Shown in pieces: positions 20,221-29,959 of a stretch of 64,000 nucleotides of DNA (positions are counted from its first letter, which is position 1; each line of letters begins with the position of its first letter). The notes under the pieces were generated by a model, which saw only the letters and a program-made list of their open reading frames with translations, searched no databases and was not told the origin of the DNA. Location of the stretch: assembly GCF_017916325.1 (NCBI RefSeq), contig NC_090169.1:1314501-1378500 (forward strand), in the 5' to 3' direction. A program made the translations under genes and the position numbers. Origin of the DNA: Leishmania martiniquensis (taxonomy: Eukaryota; Euglenozoa; Kinetoplastea; Trypanosomatida; Trypanosomatidae).

Positions 20221-21654
20221 ATGGCAACACCGAATGCGCGCTCCTGCAGCAGTCTTCAAGATGATTTCGATGCCCGCAGGCCGCCGCTGGCCTACCCAGT
20301 AGTCCTCACGCTGGACAGTGCAGCTTCATGTCTCCGTTCCGCGATGGCCAGCTACACGAGGCGTGCTGTAGCTGCGCCGGACGATGCAGAGAGCAGTCTG
20401 GAGGCAGCTAAAGAAATGGCTGCCTTATCCGTCATAGGGCACATGCAGCGACTCTCACTCGTGTACATTGCAGCTCAAACCCCTGCGGCACGCATCGCAG
20501 GTGCATCTAATGGCACGATGCATGCTTGCGTGGAAGAGTGGGTAGCGTGGCTCGAAGGCCTCAGTGCGCAATCGATCGCGCTCGCGAGCAAAGTAGCAGT
20601 CTCTCTCGCATCGCTGCAGGCGTGCTGGGGCGGTGCGTACGCTGTCGGCGACGCCGAAAGGCCCCATATCTATCGAATCAAGGAAGCCATTGGCCGCTTC
20701 TTCGCGCGCGCGGCGCGCCAGTGCGTGGCGGAGTGGAAGACGTATGGAATACCTTTACGCACGTTTTTGCCACCGCTGGCGCTGCTAACTACATACGCAC
20801 GATTCCGCTGGGCATGGAGTCGCTTTGCGGAACTCACGCACGTCGGCGACGATGGGTCTGTAAGCATGACAGAGACCCGTACGGCACTCACAACGTCCTC
20901 CGCAGCGACACAGTGGCGAGGCATCGAGGATGTCGATTTCGTCGGCGTCACCTGTGAAGTGGAGTCCTGCCACGCCGAGAAGCTCGTGCGTGAGGTGCTG
21001 CTGCACGCATTTCAAGTCATCGATTGGCGAGCGGGCAACGCCGTGCCGACAGTTAAGGGAGTTGCGCCGCTTGTCTGGTGCCTGTTTCTGCGGTGCCGGA
21101 GCTATGCTCTCTGTGGCCAATCCGAGAAGTGCTCCCCCTACGATTTTTTCGCGCACGTAGCCTCAGCGCGCCTTATCGCGGTGATCCTTCGCTGCACGGT
21201 GGATGGAGTTTGCCTCTGTCTCGAGAAGGAACTTCCTCGCATGCACGTAGCTCGTGCGGAGCAGGTCTGTACCTGCGACATTCCGTGCCTTGTGCTCCTG
21301 ACGCGGCTGTGGTTTTCGTGGATCTCACTCGCGCCTGATGCAGCGTCCGTGCTTCTACGACCCTTGGAGTGCTCGCTGCGGCGACTAGTTACCTCGGCCG
21401 TGAAACTGCGCGGCGTGACGGAGGAAGCGACGCCTCTCTCGAATATGGCGAGTGAGCTGGGAAGACGTGGCGATGACGCGAGCAGAGCAGAGCAGGAAGC
21501 ACGCTTTATCGAGGTCGTGTGGAAGGTAACTCCATTGACCATGTCTGAGATCGCATCCTCTACGGCAGCAACGCCGTGGAGCGCTGCTTTCGCTCGGGCC
21601 CGTGAAGTGCAGGCTGTGCTCGACAAGCGAACTGCTGTCACGCCAATTCCGTAA
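20221..21654 (+). CDS. Unrecognised soluble protein
   Basis: 477 residues from the first ATG (20221). The frame is open further upstream for 48 codons but without a Met. The protein is Ala/Leu/Arg-rich and predicted helical, with about fourteen Cys scattered from residue 280 to 380. No transmembrane segment is long enough to trust, although 'GVAPLVWCLFLRC' is hydrophobic. Acidic and basic patches alternate, as in helical-repeat proteins, but I see no regular period. I recognise no domain. GC content and codon use match the neighbouring genes. It lies between the BRAP2-like and YbeY genes, and nothing in that context suggests a role. Confidence 0.85.
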   Translation: MATPNARSCSSLQDDFDARRPPLAYPVVLTLDSAASCLRSAMASYTRRAVAAPDDAESSLEAAKEMAALSVIGHMQRLSLVYIAAQTPAARIAGASNGTMHACVEEWVAWLEGLSAQSIALASKVAVSLASLQACWGGAYAVGDAERPHIYRIKEAIGRFFARAARQCVAEWKTYGIPLRTFLPPLALLTTYARFRWAWSRFAELTHVGDDGSVSMTETRTALTTSSAATQWRGIEDVDFVGVTCEVESCHAEKLVREVLLHAFQVIDWRAGNAVPTVKGVAPLVWCLFLRCRSYALCGQSEKCSPYDFFAHVASARLIAVILRCTVDGVCLCLEKELPRMHVARAEQVCTCDIPCLVLLTRLWFSWISLAPDAASVLLRPLECSLRRLVTSAVKLRGVTEEATPLSNMASELGRRGDDASRAEQEARFIEVVWKVTPLTMSEIASSTAATPWSAAFARAREVQAVLDKRTAVTPIP

Positions 21655-22392
21655 GGGACAAGCAGCACTCGCGGCTCTGCCGGCTCCTGTGTGAGCGAAG
21701 TCGCTGCAGCGTGCGACTTTCCACATGCACAGCCCCACCGTGTCCGAAGCTCTTTGCTGGTGACGCTTTCATGGGTGGATTCATCGAATTTTCTCCAGCC
21801 CTTTTTTGTTTTGTTCCGCTTCGTCCTCGGTGCGAGCCCACTGATGCCAAGGAAGTGGCCGCCCGCACAGTAAGCACGCATCGGAGCAAACACAGACACA
21901 GATGCAGGCATGCATGCTTCGTCTACATCACCGAGTCAAAAGCGCCGCTCTCCCGCTCCCGCGTCACGGCAGTCTGGGATATGCTGTCACCCTGGGAGAC
22001 GACCTGAAGTGGAGTGGCTCGCTTATGTGCTCCCTGTCTGTCGCACCTGAATGCCCGTGCGACGCACCTCCTCCAAAGGGCACATTCCCCGGGAAACGGC
22101 CCTCCTGCCCACCCCATCTCTTTTTTGCCTTTTCGGCCATAATGGAGCGCAGCGAGTCCATAGGCAGCGCCCTTTTTCTGTTGAGGGAGTGGTGACGCGC
22201 CATCTAATGAGCGAGCGGCCGGCAGAAGAGGTACCCTTCGCGTCGACGTACAACGTTTGTCGCCGCTAGCTCCCGCCTCTCCCCTCCCCCATCACCACCA
22301 GCACCACCTTTCTCTTCCCTGTGTGTCCCGCCTGTCTCCATCACAGGGGCTCGGCTTCTGCCGAATGGGACGGCAAGCAGCATCAAAAAAAA
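21655..22392. other. Intergenic spacer
   Basis: No supported gene. The best-defined element is the pyrimidine tract and AG just before the YbeY gene. Confidence 0.6.
22303..22346 (+). promoter_or_regulatory. Probable spliced-leader acceptor site
   Basis: A TC-rich stretch (22303-22342) is followed by CAG ending at 22346, 46 nt before the YbeY ATG. Splicing here removes the upstream GTG of the same frame at 22321 and supports M at 22393. Confidence 0.5.
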
Positions 22393-23028
22393 ATGATATT
22401 CAGAGGCCTCACGATTACGGGTGCTACGCCCACTCTGCGCCGCGGAGTTCGGCACGTCATGCAAGTCCTCCTTACTCTCGAGCGCGCCCCTCACGACACG
22501 CAGCTGAATCTCAATTTCGTCTCCCTCGACTGCATGCGTCAACTGAACTACAAATACAAGGGTGCGGATCGGCCAACCGATGTGCTCACCTTCACTTCCG
22601 TCGGGAAGGCACATAGCTTCATGAATGATCTTCTCTTCAGCGATTTTCTTGACATGAGCAGTGGCGGCGAGGGCTCTAGAGCTGCGCTGAGAACATCAGC
22701 GTGTAGTGCGGAATTAGCGGCGGCACCGTCTTCTTTGACGCATTCTGCCATCCGCGCGGAGTTGGTAGACCTCGGGGATATTTTTCTCTCGCTCGATTAC
22801 ATGCGTCTCCGGTGTAATCGCGGCCCTTTCTACACTCTTCCCCTGGCGCCATACCTCCACGCAGCGCTTGTACACGCCTCACTACACGCGCTAGGCTACG
22901 ACCACACGAGCCCCGAACTCCTTCAGCAAATGGTGCGGCGGGAGCAGCAGCTTGGCCGGCAGCTGGCGATGATCGCACGACAGCGCCCCAGGTACCTTCC
23001 GCCACTTGACATTTGGGGATCGATGTGA
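22393..23028 (+). CDS. ybeY: YbeY-type rRNA-maturation endoribonuclease, probably mitochondrial
   Basis: 211 residues from the ATG at 22393, placed after an AG acceptor. The family core is clear. 'LNFVSLDCMRQLNYKYKGAD' and 'PTDVLTF' form the beta-strand/helix region. 'LGDIFLS' precedes the zinc motif H161-x3-H165-x5-H171 in 'HASLHALGYDH'. The C-terminal helix ends in a Met/Arg/Gln-rich segment as in bacterial YbeY. A roughly 50-residue Ser/Ala-rich insertion (about 78-126) splits the two halves, absent in typical 150-residue bacterial proteins. YbeY is a single-strand RNase needed for 16S-type rRNA 3' processing and ribosome quality control. In a eukaryote it should act on organellar rRNA. 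The N-terminus (basic, Thr/Arg-rich) could be a short mitochondrial import signal. Confidence 0.93.
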   Translation: MIFRGLTITGATPTLRRGVRHVMQVLLTLERAPHDTQLNLNFVSLDCMRQLNYKYKGADRPTDVLTFTSVGKAHSFMNDLLFSDFLDMSSGGEGSRAALRTSACSAELAAAPSSLTHSAIRAELVDLGDIFLSLDYMRLRCNRGPFYTLPLAPYLHAALVHASLHALGYDHTSPELLQQMVRREQQLGRQLAMIARQRPRYLPPLDIWGSM

Positions 23029-23548
23029 GCCCGAACTCAAAGAAAGACAGCGGTGTCGGCGATCAGTAACGAGCGCACAGAAGCATGCACGCAGCAACGT
23101 GTCTGTGGGGTCCGCTTCCAGGGCCCCTCGTGAGCATGCGAACCGATTTGCTGCGTGCCCTAAAAGAGACCTTTCACCACTCTATCCCCTCCTATGGCAA
23201 GGCCCTCGAGATGCAGCGGCTTTGCGCGCGCTGTGCAGCACATTTTGCCATCGCCTCTCCATACGCTCACCGGCCTAAAGAGCAGCATCGTCTGTCGCCT
23301 TGAAGGTCTTCCTTCCTTTTGTCTTCCTCTCCACCCGCTCACCCGTGTGTGTCCTCTTACTCGCTCTTACTCGCTCTCGCCTGATCTTCAGAGCAGTCCC
23401 ACCGCAGAGAGGTCAGGTAGCCTATAGGCTGTGTTGTCTCTCGCTCATACACTCTTTTGTTTTCGTCTCTCTGATTACCCCTCGGGGAGTTGTCGCCCTT
23501 CCCACCAAAAAGCTTGGCAAAGCTTTTCATCTCTCCTCCCCTCCCTGC
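23029..23548. other. Intergenic spacer
   Basis: 520 bases with no supported gene. The frame of the next gene is open through the second half of this spacer, but its translation there is pyrimidine-driven (Phe/Leu/Ser-rich). I therefore treat this as a 5' UTR/splice region rather than coding sequence. A short tandem 'CTCGCTCTTA' repeat lies near 23355-23380. Confidence 0.6.
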
Positions 23549-25117
23549 ATGGAGGCCTTCCGCTCCGTTCGGCTCACCTGCCACACCTCCTTAGCGCCCT
23601 CCATCGCTAAGGAGGAAAAAGGACAGGTGCTACGCGTTTTCAACGCACCGAGGCGGTCCGCAGAGCTGGAGGTTAGCAATCCTGTGCTCTGCGCTCATCG
23701 GAGCGTCGCCGTCCGGAAGCAGCAGCATCTCTTTCCCATCGACTTTGACCCCCTACTCTACATTAAAAAGATGACAACAGAGATGTTGACAAACAGGGAG
23801 GCCGAGCGGATTGCCTATCCGATGCACACGCACCCCACATCGTTTGAGCAGCTGCTAACGGCGCTAATGGAGAAGCTTCAGCACACCGTGCAGGCCGTCT
23901 CGTGGAACCATCCACAAAAACGCCCGGAGTGGGATTCCGATTTACGCTTTTACGGGCCGTGGTGGCTTGTCGTGCACTCGGAGCGCCAGTTGAAGGGGAG
24001 CTGCGGTTTGCCGCTCTCCATCTTGGGGCGCCGGGCAAGCAGCTGCACCACGGCCACGGTGAAATACAGCCCCGAGGCCCTCTTAACACGCGACCTCCTC
24101 TTCAATGTACACGAGGGCAAGCCGGAGAACCAATACGCGCCGCTGTTGGTCGAGCGGACCTTTGAATCGGAAAACCAACTGTTTGCGGACATTGCGGAAA
24201 GATTAGGTGGAAAGACTTTTCAACTCAGTCTGTTTCACATTAGCGGTGTCTTTGTGGGTCCTGATCGCATGCAGGTGCTGATCTTCGAGGGCTTCCGACG
24301 ACTGTGCGCGGCTGTGGAGGTGGGGCGGGCGGCGGGGTCAGCCATGCAGCAAGACTTCGTGGATGGCGGCGATGGTCTTCTCTCCACGCTGTCCTTCTCC
24401 TCCTGCCATATCGGCTCCGCGGGGCTGCTTATTCTCCTTGTTGGGATTGTCTTTCTCTCAATGCACCACGACTGCCATGTGCATTCGCTGGACCTCTCGT
24501 ACAACGACCTTACAAAGTCATCGCTGTGGTGCCTCACGCAGCTCATGTCCTACACGAAAATTCGACGGCTGAGTCTTCGCGGCAACTTCCTCTGTAGCAA
24601 CGACGCATTCACACTGCGCGAGTTTCTCTTAGAAGGCTGCGACCGAGAGGTGGAGGAGCTCGACCTCAGCTACACCTCCCTCTCTGCTGAGCAGGTGAGA
24701 GTCTTGATCGACTGTCTGCCCCACCTCTCGAATCTGCGCGTACTGCTTCTAGAGGAGGTGGCGATTCCGTCAGCGCATTGGGCTGCCTTTGCTCGAGTAG
24801 TCGAGCATATGCAGCTATGGCGTGTAGAACTCTTCACCGAGCCTCCGTCCTCCATAATGGCCGGATACGCCAGAGCCATGCAAGATATATGCCGGCGCAA
24901 CCGCCAGCGGTCACGGGACGGCAGCAGCAGCGACCAAGTCGCGCGGTGGGGCGCTTCGACGTTTTTTGGCATAAAAGACTCAAGTTTTTTCAGGGCATTT
25001 TTTCACCTTTCACGACTTCGCGGCGGTCTGGCGTCTGGGAGGGCGACAACTGCGCTACCAGACGGATACGGCGCATTCACCAACAACGACCCCAGTCTGC
25101 AACTTTTAGATGCCTGA
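23549..25117 (+). CDS. Leucine-rich-repeat protein, function unknown
   Basis: 522 residues from M at 23549 (sequence begins MEAFRSVRLT). An earlier in-frame ATG at 23300 would add 83 Phe/Leu/Ser-rich residues that look like translated splice signal, so I prefer the later start. The first 280 residues are not recognisable and include an aromatic patch 'RFYGPWWLVVHSE'. Residues about 280-440 hold ribonuclease-inhibitor-type leucine-rich repeats, seen as 'VHSLDLSYNDLTKSSL', 'IRRLSLRGNFLCSND', 'VEELDLSYTSLSAEQ' and 'NLRVLLLEEVAIPS'. The tail is basic, Ser/Arg-rich, and aromatic near 'FFGIKDSSFFRAFF'. LRR proteins of this sort serve as scaffolds, including at the flagellum and cytoskeleton in trypanosomatids, but no partner can be read here. 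Confidence 0.88.
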   Translation: MEAFRSVRLTCHTSLAPSIAKEEKGQVLRVFNAPRRSAELEVSNPVLCAHRSVAVRKQQHLFPIDFDPLLYIKKMTTEMLTNREAERIAYPMHTHPTSFEQLLTALMEKLQHTVQAVSWNHPQKRPEWDSDLRFYGPWWLVVHSERQLKGSCGLPLSILGRRASSCTTATVKYSPEALLTRDLLFNVHEGKPENQYAPLLVERTFESENQLFADIAERLGGKTFQLSLFHISGVFVGPDRMQVLIFEGFRRLCAAVEVGRAAGSAMQQDFVDGGDGLLSTLSFSSCHIGSAGLLILLVGIVFLSMHHDCHVHSLDLSYNDLTKSSLWCLTQLMSYTKIRRLSLRGNFLCSNDAFTLREFLLEGCDREVEELDLSYTSLSAEQVRVLIDCLPHLSNLRVLLLEEVAIPSAHWAAFARVVEHMQLWRVELFTEPPSSIMAGYARAMQDICRRNRQRSRDGSSSDQVARWGASTFFGIKDSSFFRAFFHLSRLRGGLASGRATTALPDGYGAFTNNDPSLQLLDA

Positions 25118-26410
25118 AACGAAACGCGTGTGTGACCCTGTCCATTTGTTTTCGTTATTAGTTCCTATTTTGTTGCTGTTTCATTTATGGCATGGGCGCT
25201 GAAACTCTCACCGCTGCTTTTTCCTCTCCCTCTCCCTCCCTCTCTCTGTTTGTGCGCCAAGTGCTCTCCTGCGCGCCTGTGCGGCCATCTCGCTTTCGGC
25301 AGCTGATAAGCGTGCGTGTGCGTGGACAAGAGGATAGGCGTGGGCAGCTCGTGCCTCGATGCGAAATACGCTCCTGGGTCCCAGATCCCCGCGCTGCCCT
25401 CTCTCTTCCTCTTGCTCTCCCTCGCTCCGGGGCCCTGCCCGCTTCTCTTGCTTACTTCTTTGCACCCTGCTTTGCCCTCCTGCACGACTCTGTATTCTTG
25501 TCGCGCCCCGCCTTACCACCTCAGCCGCCGCCGCCGCCCCCACCCCCCCTCCCACCACCATCACCACGCACACACACACGCACACACCTTCCTCCTCTGC
25601 TCCCCTGCCTCCGATCGTCTTTGTCATTTCATCCACCAGCCTTTCCTGCGCATATTGATGAAGCAGCTTCCTGATCCGCAGGAGAACAACGCGGCGGCTG
25701 TTTTTCTTTTTTGCGGGGGGGGATGGGAAAGGGGCATTGAATGGAGCTGCTCCTCTCTCTTCCTTCTTTGTGTGTGAAGGGGAGAAGAGGGCTCTCTGTA
25801 TTATCGGCACTAATTGTTTTTCCTTGGAACGGTGCCAATGTGCACGTCCTTGTCTTCCGAGATTTTCGCCTCCCTCTCTTCCATCGGCCCGCTTTTACAC
25901 ACACACACACACAAGCGATGTTAGCAAGAACATATTTTTTTTGCTAGTTGGAAAGTGCTTGTCTCATGTAAACAAATGGAACTGCCTCTGCACACAAATC
26001 CCTCTGTACACACTGCCACCTCGACTGTGTTCTTCCGCGAGGATGTAACACCAAAGCGTCTTTGTTAGTAGTTCGACCTCTGCGAACCTCTGACACTGCT
26101 CACCTCCCTCTCTGCGTACCTGTATGTGTAAGGGTAGCGCTCGCGAAGCGAAGAGATGGAACCCTGGGATGGGGAGGAAGCGTGTGTAGCTGCTTGAAAT
26201 GTTCAACAGCGTTCACCTTCAAGGTGTAAGAAAAAAATCCCCTTGCCATTGTTTCGCTTGCGCGTGCGCGTCGGTGGCGCTTTTGTTGCAGAGGCATGGG
26301 CGCAATCACTCCCTCCTCCAACAACAAACTGTGAACGATTCTCACCCCCACACACACTGTGACTCTTTCTCTGTCAACTATTCATCAAGAAGTTAGAGCG
26401 CTGACATTCA
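25118..26410. other. Intergenic spacer
   Basis: No supported gene. It contains CA runs near 25568-25587 and 25898-25912, and a C-rich CCGCCGCC-type patch near 25520-25555. The tract before AAG at 26389 is a candidate splice acceptor for the next gene. Confidence 0.65.
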
Positions 26411-26872
26411 ATGTTGCGTCCTACCGCTGTGCGGCTCGTCACAGCCTCCCGCGGCGGATCTGGCACCACCGCTGCACCTGGTGGTGCGGGTTATTCCGGT
26501 CAGCATATGCACTCGCAGCAGCGCGTGTTAGAGATCAGCTCTCCAATGTCCCTCCTGCGCATGTGCTACCGCAGCATCGACATCACCGTCAAGTCTCGCC
26601 ACGCTCGCACTTTTCTCAAGAAGCGGCTGATAGAGGAATGGGCGCGGAAGAGAATGGAGGCGAATCCAGCGAAGCAGCGCTTCTACATGGACTTGGCAGG
26701 CTCTTTTCTACAGGCACTGCACACGGAGCGCAACCCAAAACCGGGAAAGGTGGTGAACTTTCAGCTGTCTCGTCAGATCGCTTACGAACAAAAGATGGCG
26801 GAGCGGGAGAAGAGCGCCGGGGCGCGGCGGGTGCGGCGCATGCCAAGGGAACAGAAGGCACAAGAGCATTAA
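26411..26872 (+). CDS. Small LYR-like protein, probably mitochondrial
   Basis: 153 residues from the ATG at 26411. The N-terminus 'MLRPTAVRLVTASRGG' is basic and free of acidic residues, as in a mitochondrial presequence. Around residue 45 'SPMSLLRMCYRSIDI' resembles the LYR tripeptide helix (here C52-Y53-R54). It is followed by a basic helix containing 'HARTFLKKRLIEEWARKRM' and another helix ending in 'SFLQAL', the three-helix layout of LYRM proteins. The C-terminus is strongly basic. LYRM proteins bind acyl carrier protein and serve respiratory-complex or Fe-S assembly, or mitoribosome assembly. The LYR match is imperfect, so a mitoribosomal protein or other small helical protein is an alternative. 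Confidence 0.8.
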   Translation: MLRPTAVRLVTASRGGSGTTAAPGGAGYSGQHMHSQQRVLEISSPMSLLRMCYRSIDITVKSRHARTFLKKRLIEEWARKRMEANPAKQRFYMDLAGSFLQALHTERNPKPGKVVNFQLSRQIAYEQKMAEREKSAGARRVRRMPREQKAQEH

Positions 26873-28306
26873 GTGTGTCTCTGATAGGTGCACCAACCTC
26901 CCCCCTATCCCTCCCTTCCCTCTCGACGCCCTCACGAACACGCAATGCTGGCGTCGCCCTTTCGCTATACCTGCCAAGCTTCAGAGACGCAGCTGTGCAC
27001 GTTGAACTTGCCCCCACACCTCTATTTGTGCTGCTATTGCCGCCCTTTGTTTGATGTGGACACGCACTGCTCTTGGTGCTGTGTGAACTTGATGCATAGG
27101 TGTTCTCCTCCTGTGATTCTTGCGTTCTCATGGGCTTCCGCTGACGCATTCTGCAATGGGAACGACACAGCGGCTAAAGCACTCGCTCATGCTTTGGTGC
27201 CGATACGCACATAAAATATGCATGCACATGGCTACCTTTGACGCTCATTCTTGGCCGTGCTTCGTCAAGTGAAAGCAAGTGTCGCCACAAGTGAGGAAGC
27301 CGCGCACAGATGGCCCTGACAATGGCGCGTGTGAGCCGTGCCCATTTACGTGCGCATCCGGTAGCACTTCCCCGACCCCGCCGTGCTCGCTCGTGCACCC
27401 GCGCACACAGAAAGAGGCGCTCTTACAGCGTTGCTGTTCAGGCTCCCTTTTGAAAGCACGTGCGAAGAGCGGTGCAGAACAATATCCACAGAAGTCATCA
27501 GCGCCCGCGGCCGTCCGCAATGAGAATCGTTTCACTGTAGTCCCTCGGCCCCTTTCACCTACGCGTTTGTTCGCGTTTGGCTCTCTCCGCCTCCTCACCC
27601 TCCCTCCCGCTTCGGTCTCACAACGTGCACCGTCGCTCATTTCCACTTCACCCCGCTGACATGCTCCCTCTCTCCCTCTCCTTACTCTGTGACTGAGTTC
27701 ATTACCCCACCCGCGTGTCTTTGCCCCGTTTCTTCTTTTATTCCCACGCGTTTCCTCTCCTCTTCTTCTGCCCAGCACACGCACACGCACGCTCTATCAC
27801 CACCAACCCCGTAGCGCACTTGCGAATAGCGAAAGTCGATGTATAGAAGCCACGCCAGCACATTACGGTAAGTCGGGATGGGTCTCTTTGCACAGTTCAT
27901 CACTGATCGAGCACACCCACCCACTTCCCTTTTTTTCTGCCCCACCCATCTTCGCACCTATTCGTTTTTTTCTAAGGCCGCCGCTGTTTCGTGGTACGCT
28001 GTGGGCACTTAAGGGGTCTCTTTTTTGTTGGTGTTGTTTTTTACACACACACACATATATAATATATTTATTTAGCATTGGCTAGCCTCTCCTCTCGAGC
28101 GGCCCACTTCCACATCGTTTTCTGCCCGTACCCTTAAGGGATCACAACGTTTGTTTGTTTTTTTGAGCTCACCTTCCTCAACTCTTTGCTCCTCCTCGTT
28201 GCCTCTCCCGCCATCTCTTGCTTTGCTCATCGGCTGATCCACCCCGCGGGCTTGTGGCGTCTCCTCGCGAGCGCGACTACTCTGGACTCATCTTTCTCGG
28301 CACACC
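26873..28306. other. Intergenic spacer
   Basis: No supported gene. It contains pyrimidine tracts near 28143-28225, and an AT/CA-rich patch at 28045-28073 with an 'ACACACATATATAAT' run. Frames on either strand are compositionally biased. Confidence 0.65.
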
Positions 28307-29959
28307 ATGAAGTACGGCGTGACCTCCGCTACTGTGCCGCTCAGGGAGGTGGCTGTTCTCGCGTCTGTCGGTATTCTCGCCTACGCTGCCACGCGGACAC
28401 TGCAGGCGGTGTACTCCGCGCCACCGAACATGCCAGAGCCCGCAGTTCCGCACAACCCAGAGGACAGCATGCTATGGAGCATGATCAAGCGTGTCCTCTA
28501 CCGTCACTTCTACGTTGTCCGAAAGGGCGACCCGCTGAAAACGCTGCAGCGGTGGTGCAGCGAGTTCGAGTACAAACCATTTGTCATGAAGATATTCTTC
28601 CGCCCACACGTGGTGCTTTCCAGCGCGGTCGACATCGAGCATGTTCTGCTGCGCGCCGACACGAAATTCTATAAAGGCACTGGCTACGACATCGTGCGCA
28701 TCGTCGTTGGCCGCGTAGGGCTCGTGGCGATTGGCAACAAGGAGGAACATGCCGTCCATCGCCGACTCCTCATGCCCATTTTTAGGTCGAAAAATGTGCG
28801 CGGTCTTGCGAATGAAACGGTTCGCATGCAGGCCCTACGCATGATGGGGGGACTCTTCGAAGCCATCCAGCGTGGCGGGCATCAGAACGCTGTGGTGAAC
28901 CTTAGCGACCACATCTTTCGCATGGCGCTCGCCACCATTGGCGAGGCGGCCTTCCGCGCCTCCCGAAACGAGTCGCTGCTTATGCGCCGCCACTTCGATG
29001 AGGTGATGAAGATGTCCCGCATGAACTATTTTTGCCCATATCTCAAGTCATCTGCCCAGATCAAGGCCCGCAACACCCTCAAGGAGATGAGTTCGCAGCT
29101 GCTGGATAAGAACATGAAGATGAATCAGATCGGCACGCGTCGGTGCGTGATGGACGCGCTGATCGATGAACTCTACGTGCATTTTAGCATGGAGGACGTT
29201 CTGGATCACGTCGTCACGTTTCTGTTCGCTGGCCACGACACAACAAGTCACACGGTGGCGTTCCTATTCGCGCTGCTCGGTACCCATTTGGAGGTGCAGG
29301 ACCGCCTCTACGAGGCCCTTGAAGACTTGATGCCCTCAATCTGCACCTGCCCCACCGTCGAAGAGCTTATGGAGTGCGACTACCTTGTGGCCGTCGTGAA
29401 CGAGGCGCTGCGAATGTACCCGGCAGCGCCTATCATCTACCGGGACGCTGCTGAAGATGTGTATCTTCCCGGCTCTGGAGTTGTTATCCCAAAGGGCATG
29501 ACCGTTGTCATCACGCTCTTCTCTCTGCAGCGCAACAAGCACGTGTACGGGGACGATGCTGACGTGTTCCGCCCCGAGCGATGGATTGGCGAAGAAGGGC
29601 AGGCGCTGCGCAAGCGCTGCGGTCGCTGCGGCTATATCCCTTTCAGCTGCGGTAAGCGCAGCTGCATCGGGCAGGAGTTCGGTTTCCTGGAGGTCCTCAT
29701 TGTGACGGCTCTGCTGGGCCGCCACTTGAAGATGCAGCTGCTCGGCAACTTTCCGGAAGCACGGTACAACATTACCGTAGCGATGAGCCACCCAGTCTCC
29801 ATGCGCATCGCCGCGCGCGGTGGCGTTTCCGTCAGTCACGTCTACGAGCGCATCGCCAGCGTGCTCGACCTCAACGACAACAACGGCGACGCCAGCGACA
29901 GTGTGACGCGGGCAGGGGCGGGTGACGCGCGCTGCAAAGAAGCCGCCGTGTGCGGGTGA
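28307..29959 (+). CDS. Cytochrome P450 (orphan CYP)
   Basis: 550 residues from the ATG at 28307. A hydrophobic N-terminal anchor (about 9-32) is followed by a P450 fold. The helix-C region 'HAVHRRLLMPIF' is present. The I-helix oxygen-binding motif is A308-G309-H310-D311-T312-T313. The K-helix ExxR is E366/R369 in 'NEALRMYP'. A 'FRPERW' PERF-type motif precedes the heme loop 'FSCGKRSCIG', with the thiolate ligand at C453. All catalytic landmarks are intact, so it should be an active, ER- or mitochondrion-anchored monooxygenase. It is not CYP51: the 14-alpha-demethylase B' signature 'YxxF/L(x)6G' is not apparent. Trypanosomatids carry very few P450s. The substrate is unknown; a sterol or fatty-acid role is inference. 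The C-terminal 40 residues after 'RGGVSVSHVY' are Asp/Asn/Gly-rich. Confidence 0.94.
   Translation: MKYGVTSATVPLREVAVLASVGILAYAATRTLQAVYSAPPNMPEPAVPHNPEDSMLWSMIKRVLYRHFYVVRKGDPLKTLQRWCSEFEYKPFVMKIFFRPHVVLSSAVDIEHVLLRADTKFYKGTGYDIVRIVVGRVGLVAIGNKEEHAVHRRLLMPIFRSKNVRGLANETVRMQALRMMGGLFEAIQRGGHQNAVVNLSDHIFRMALATIGEAAFRASRNESLLMRRHFDEVMKMSRMNYFCPYLKSSAQIKARNTLKEMSSQLLDKNMKMNQIGTRRCVMDALIDELYVHFSMEDVLDHVVTFLFAGHDTTSHTVAFLFALLGTHLEVQDRLYEALEDLMPSICTCPTVEELMECDYLVAVVNEALRMYPAAPIIYRDAAEDVYLPGSGVVIPKGMTVVITLFSLQRNKHVYGDDADVFRPERWIGEEGQALRKRCGRCGYIPFSCGKRSCIGQEFGFLEVLIVTALLGRHLKMQLLGNFPEARYNITVAMSHPVSMRIAARGGVSVSHVYERIASVLDLNDNNGDASDSVTRAGAGDARCKEAAVCG

Noticed and set aside
23300..23548. N-terminal 83-residue extension of the leucine-rich protein
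   Set aside because: The extension is Phe/Leu/Ser-rich and coincides with pyrimidine tracts likely used for trans-splicing; M at 23549 is a better start.
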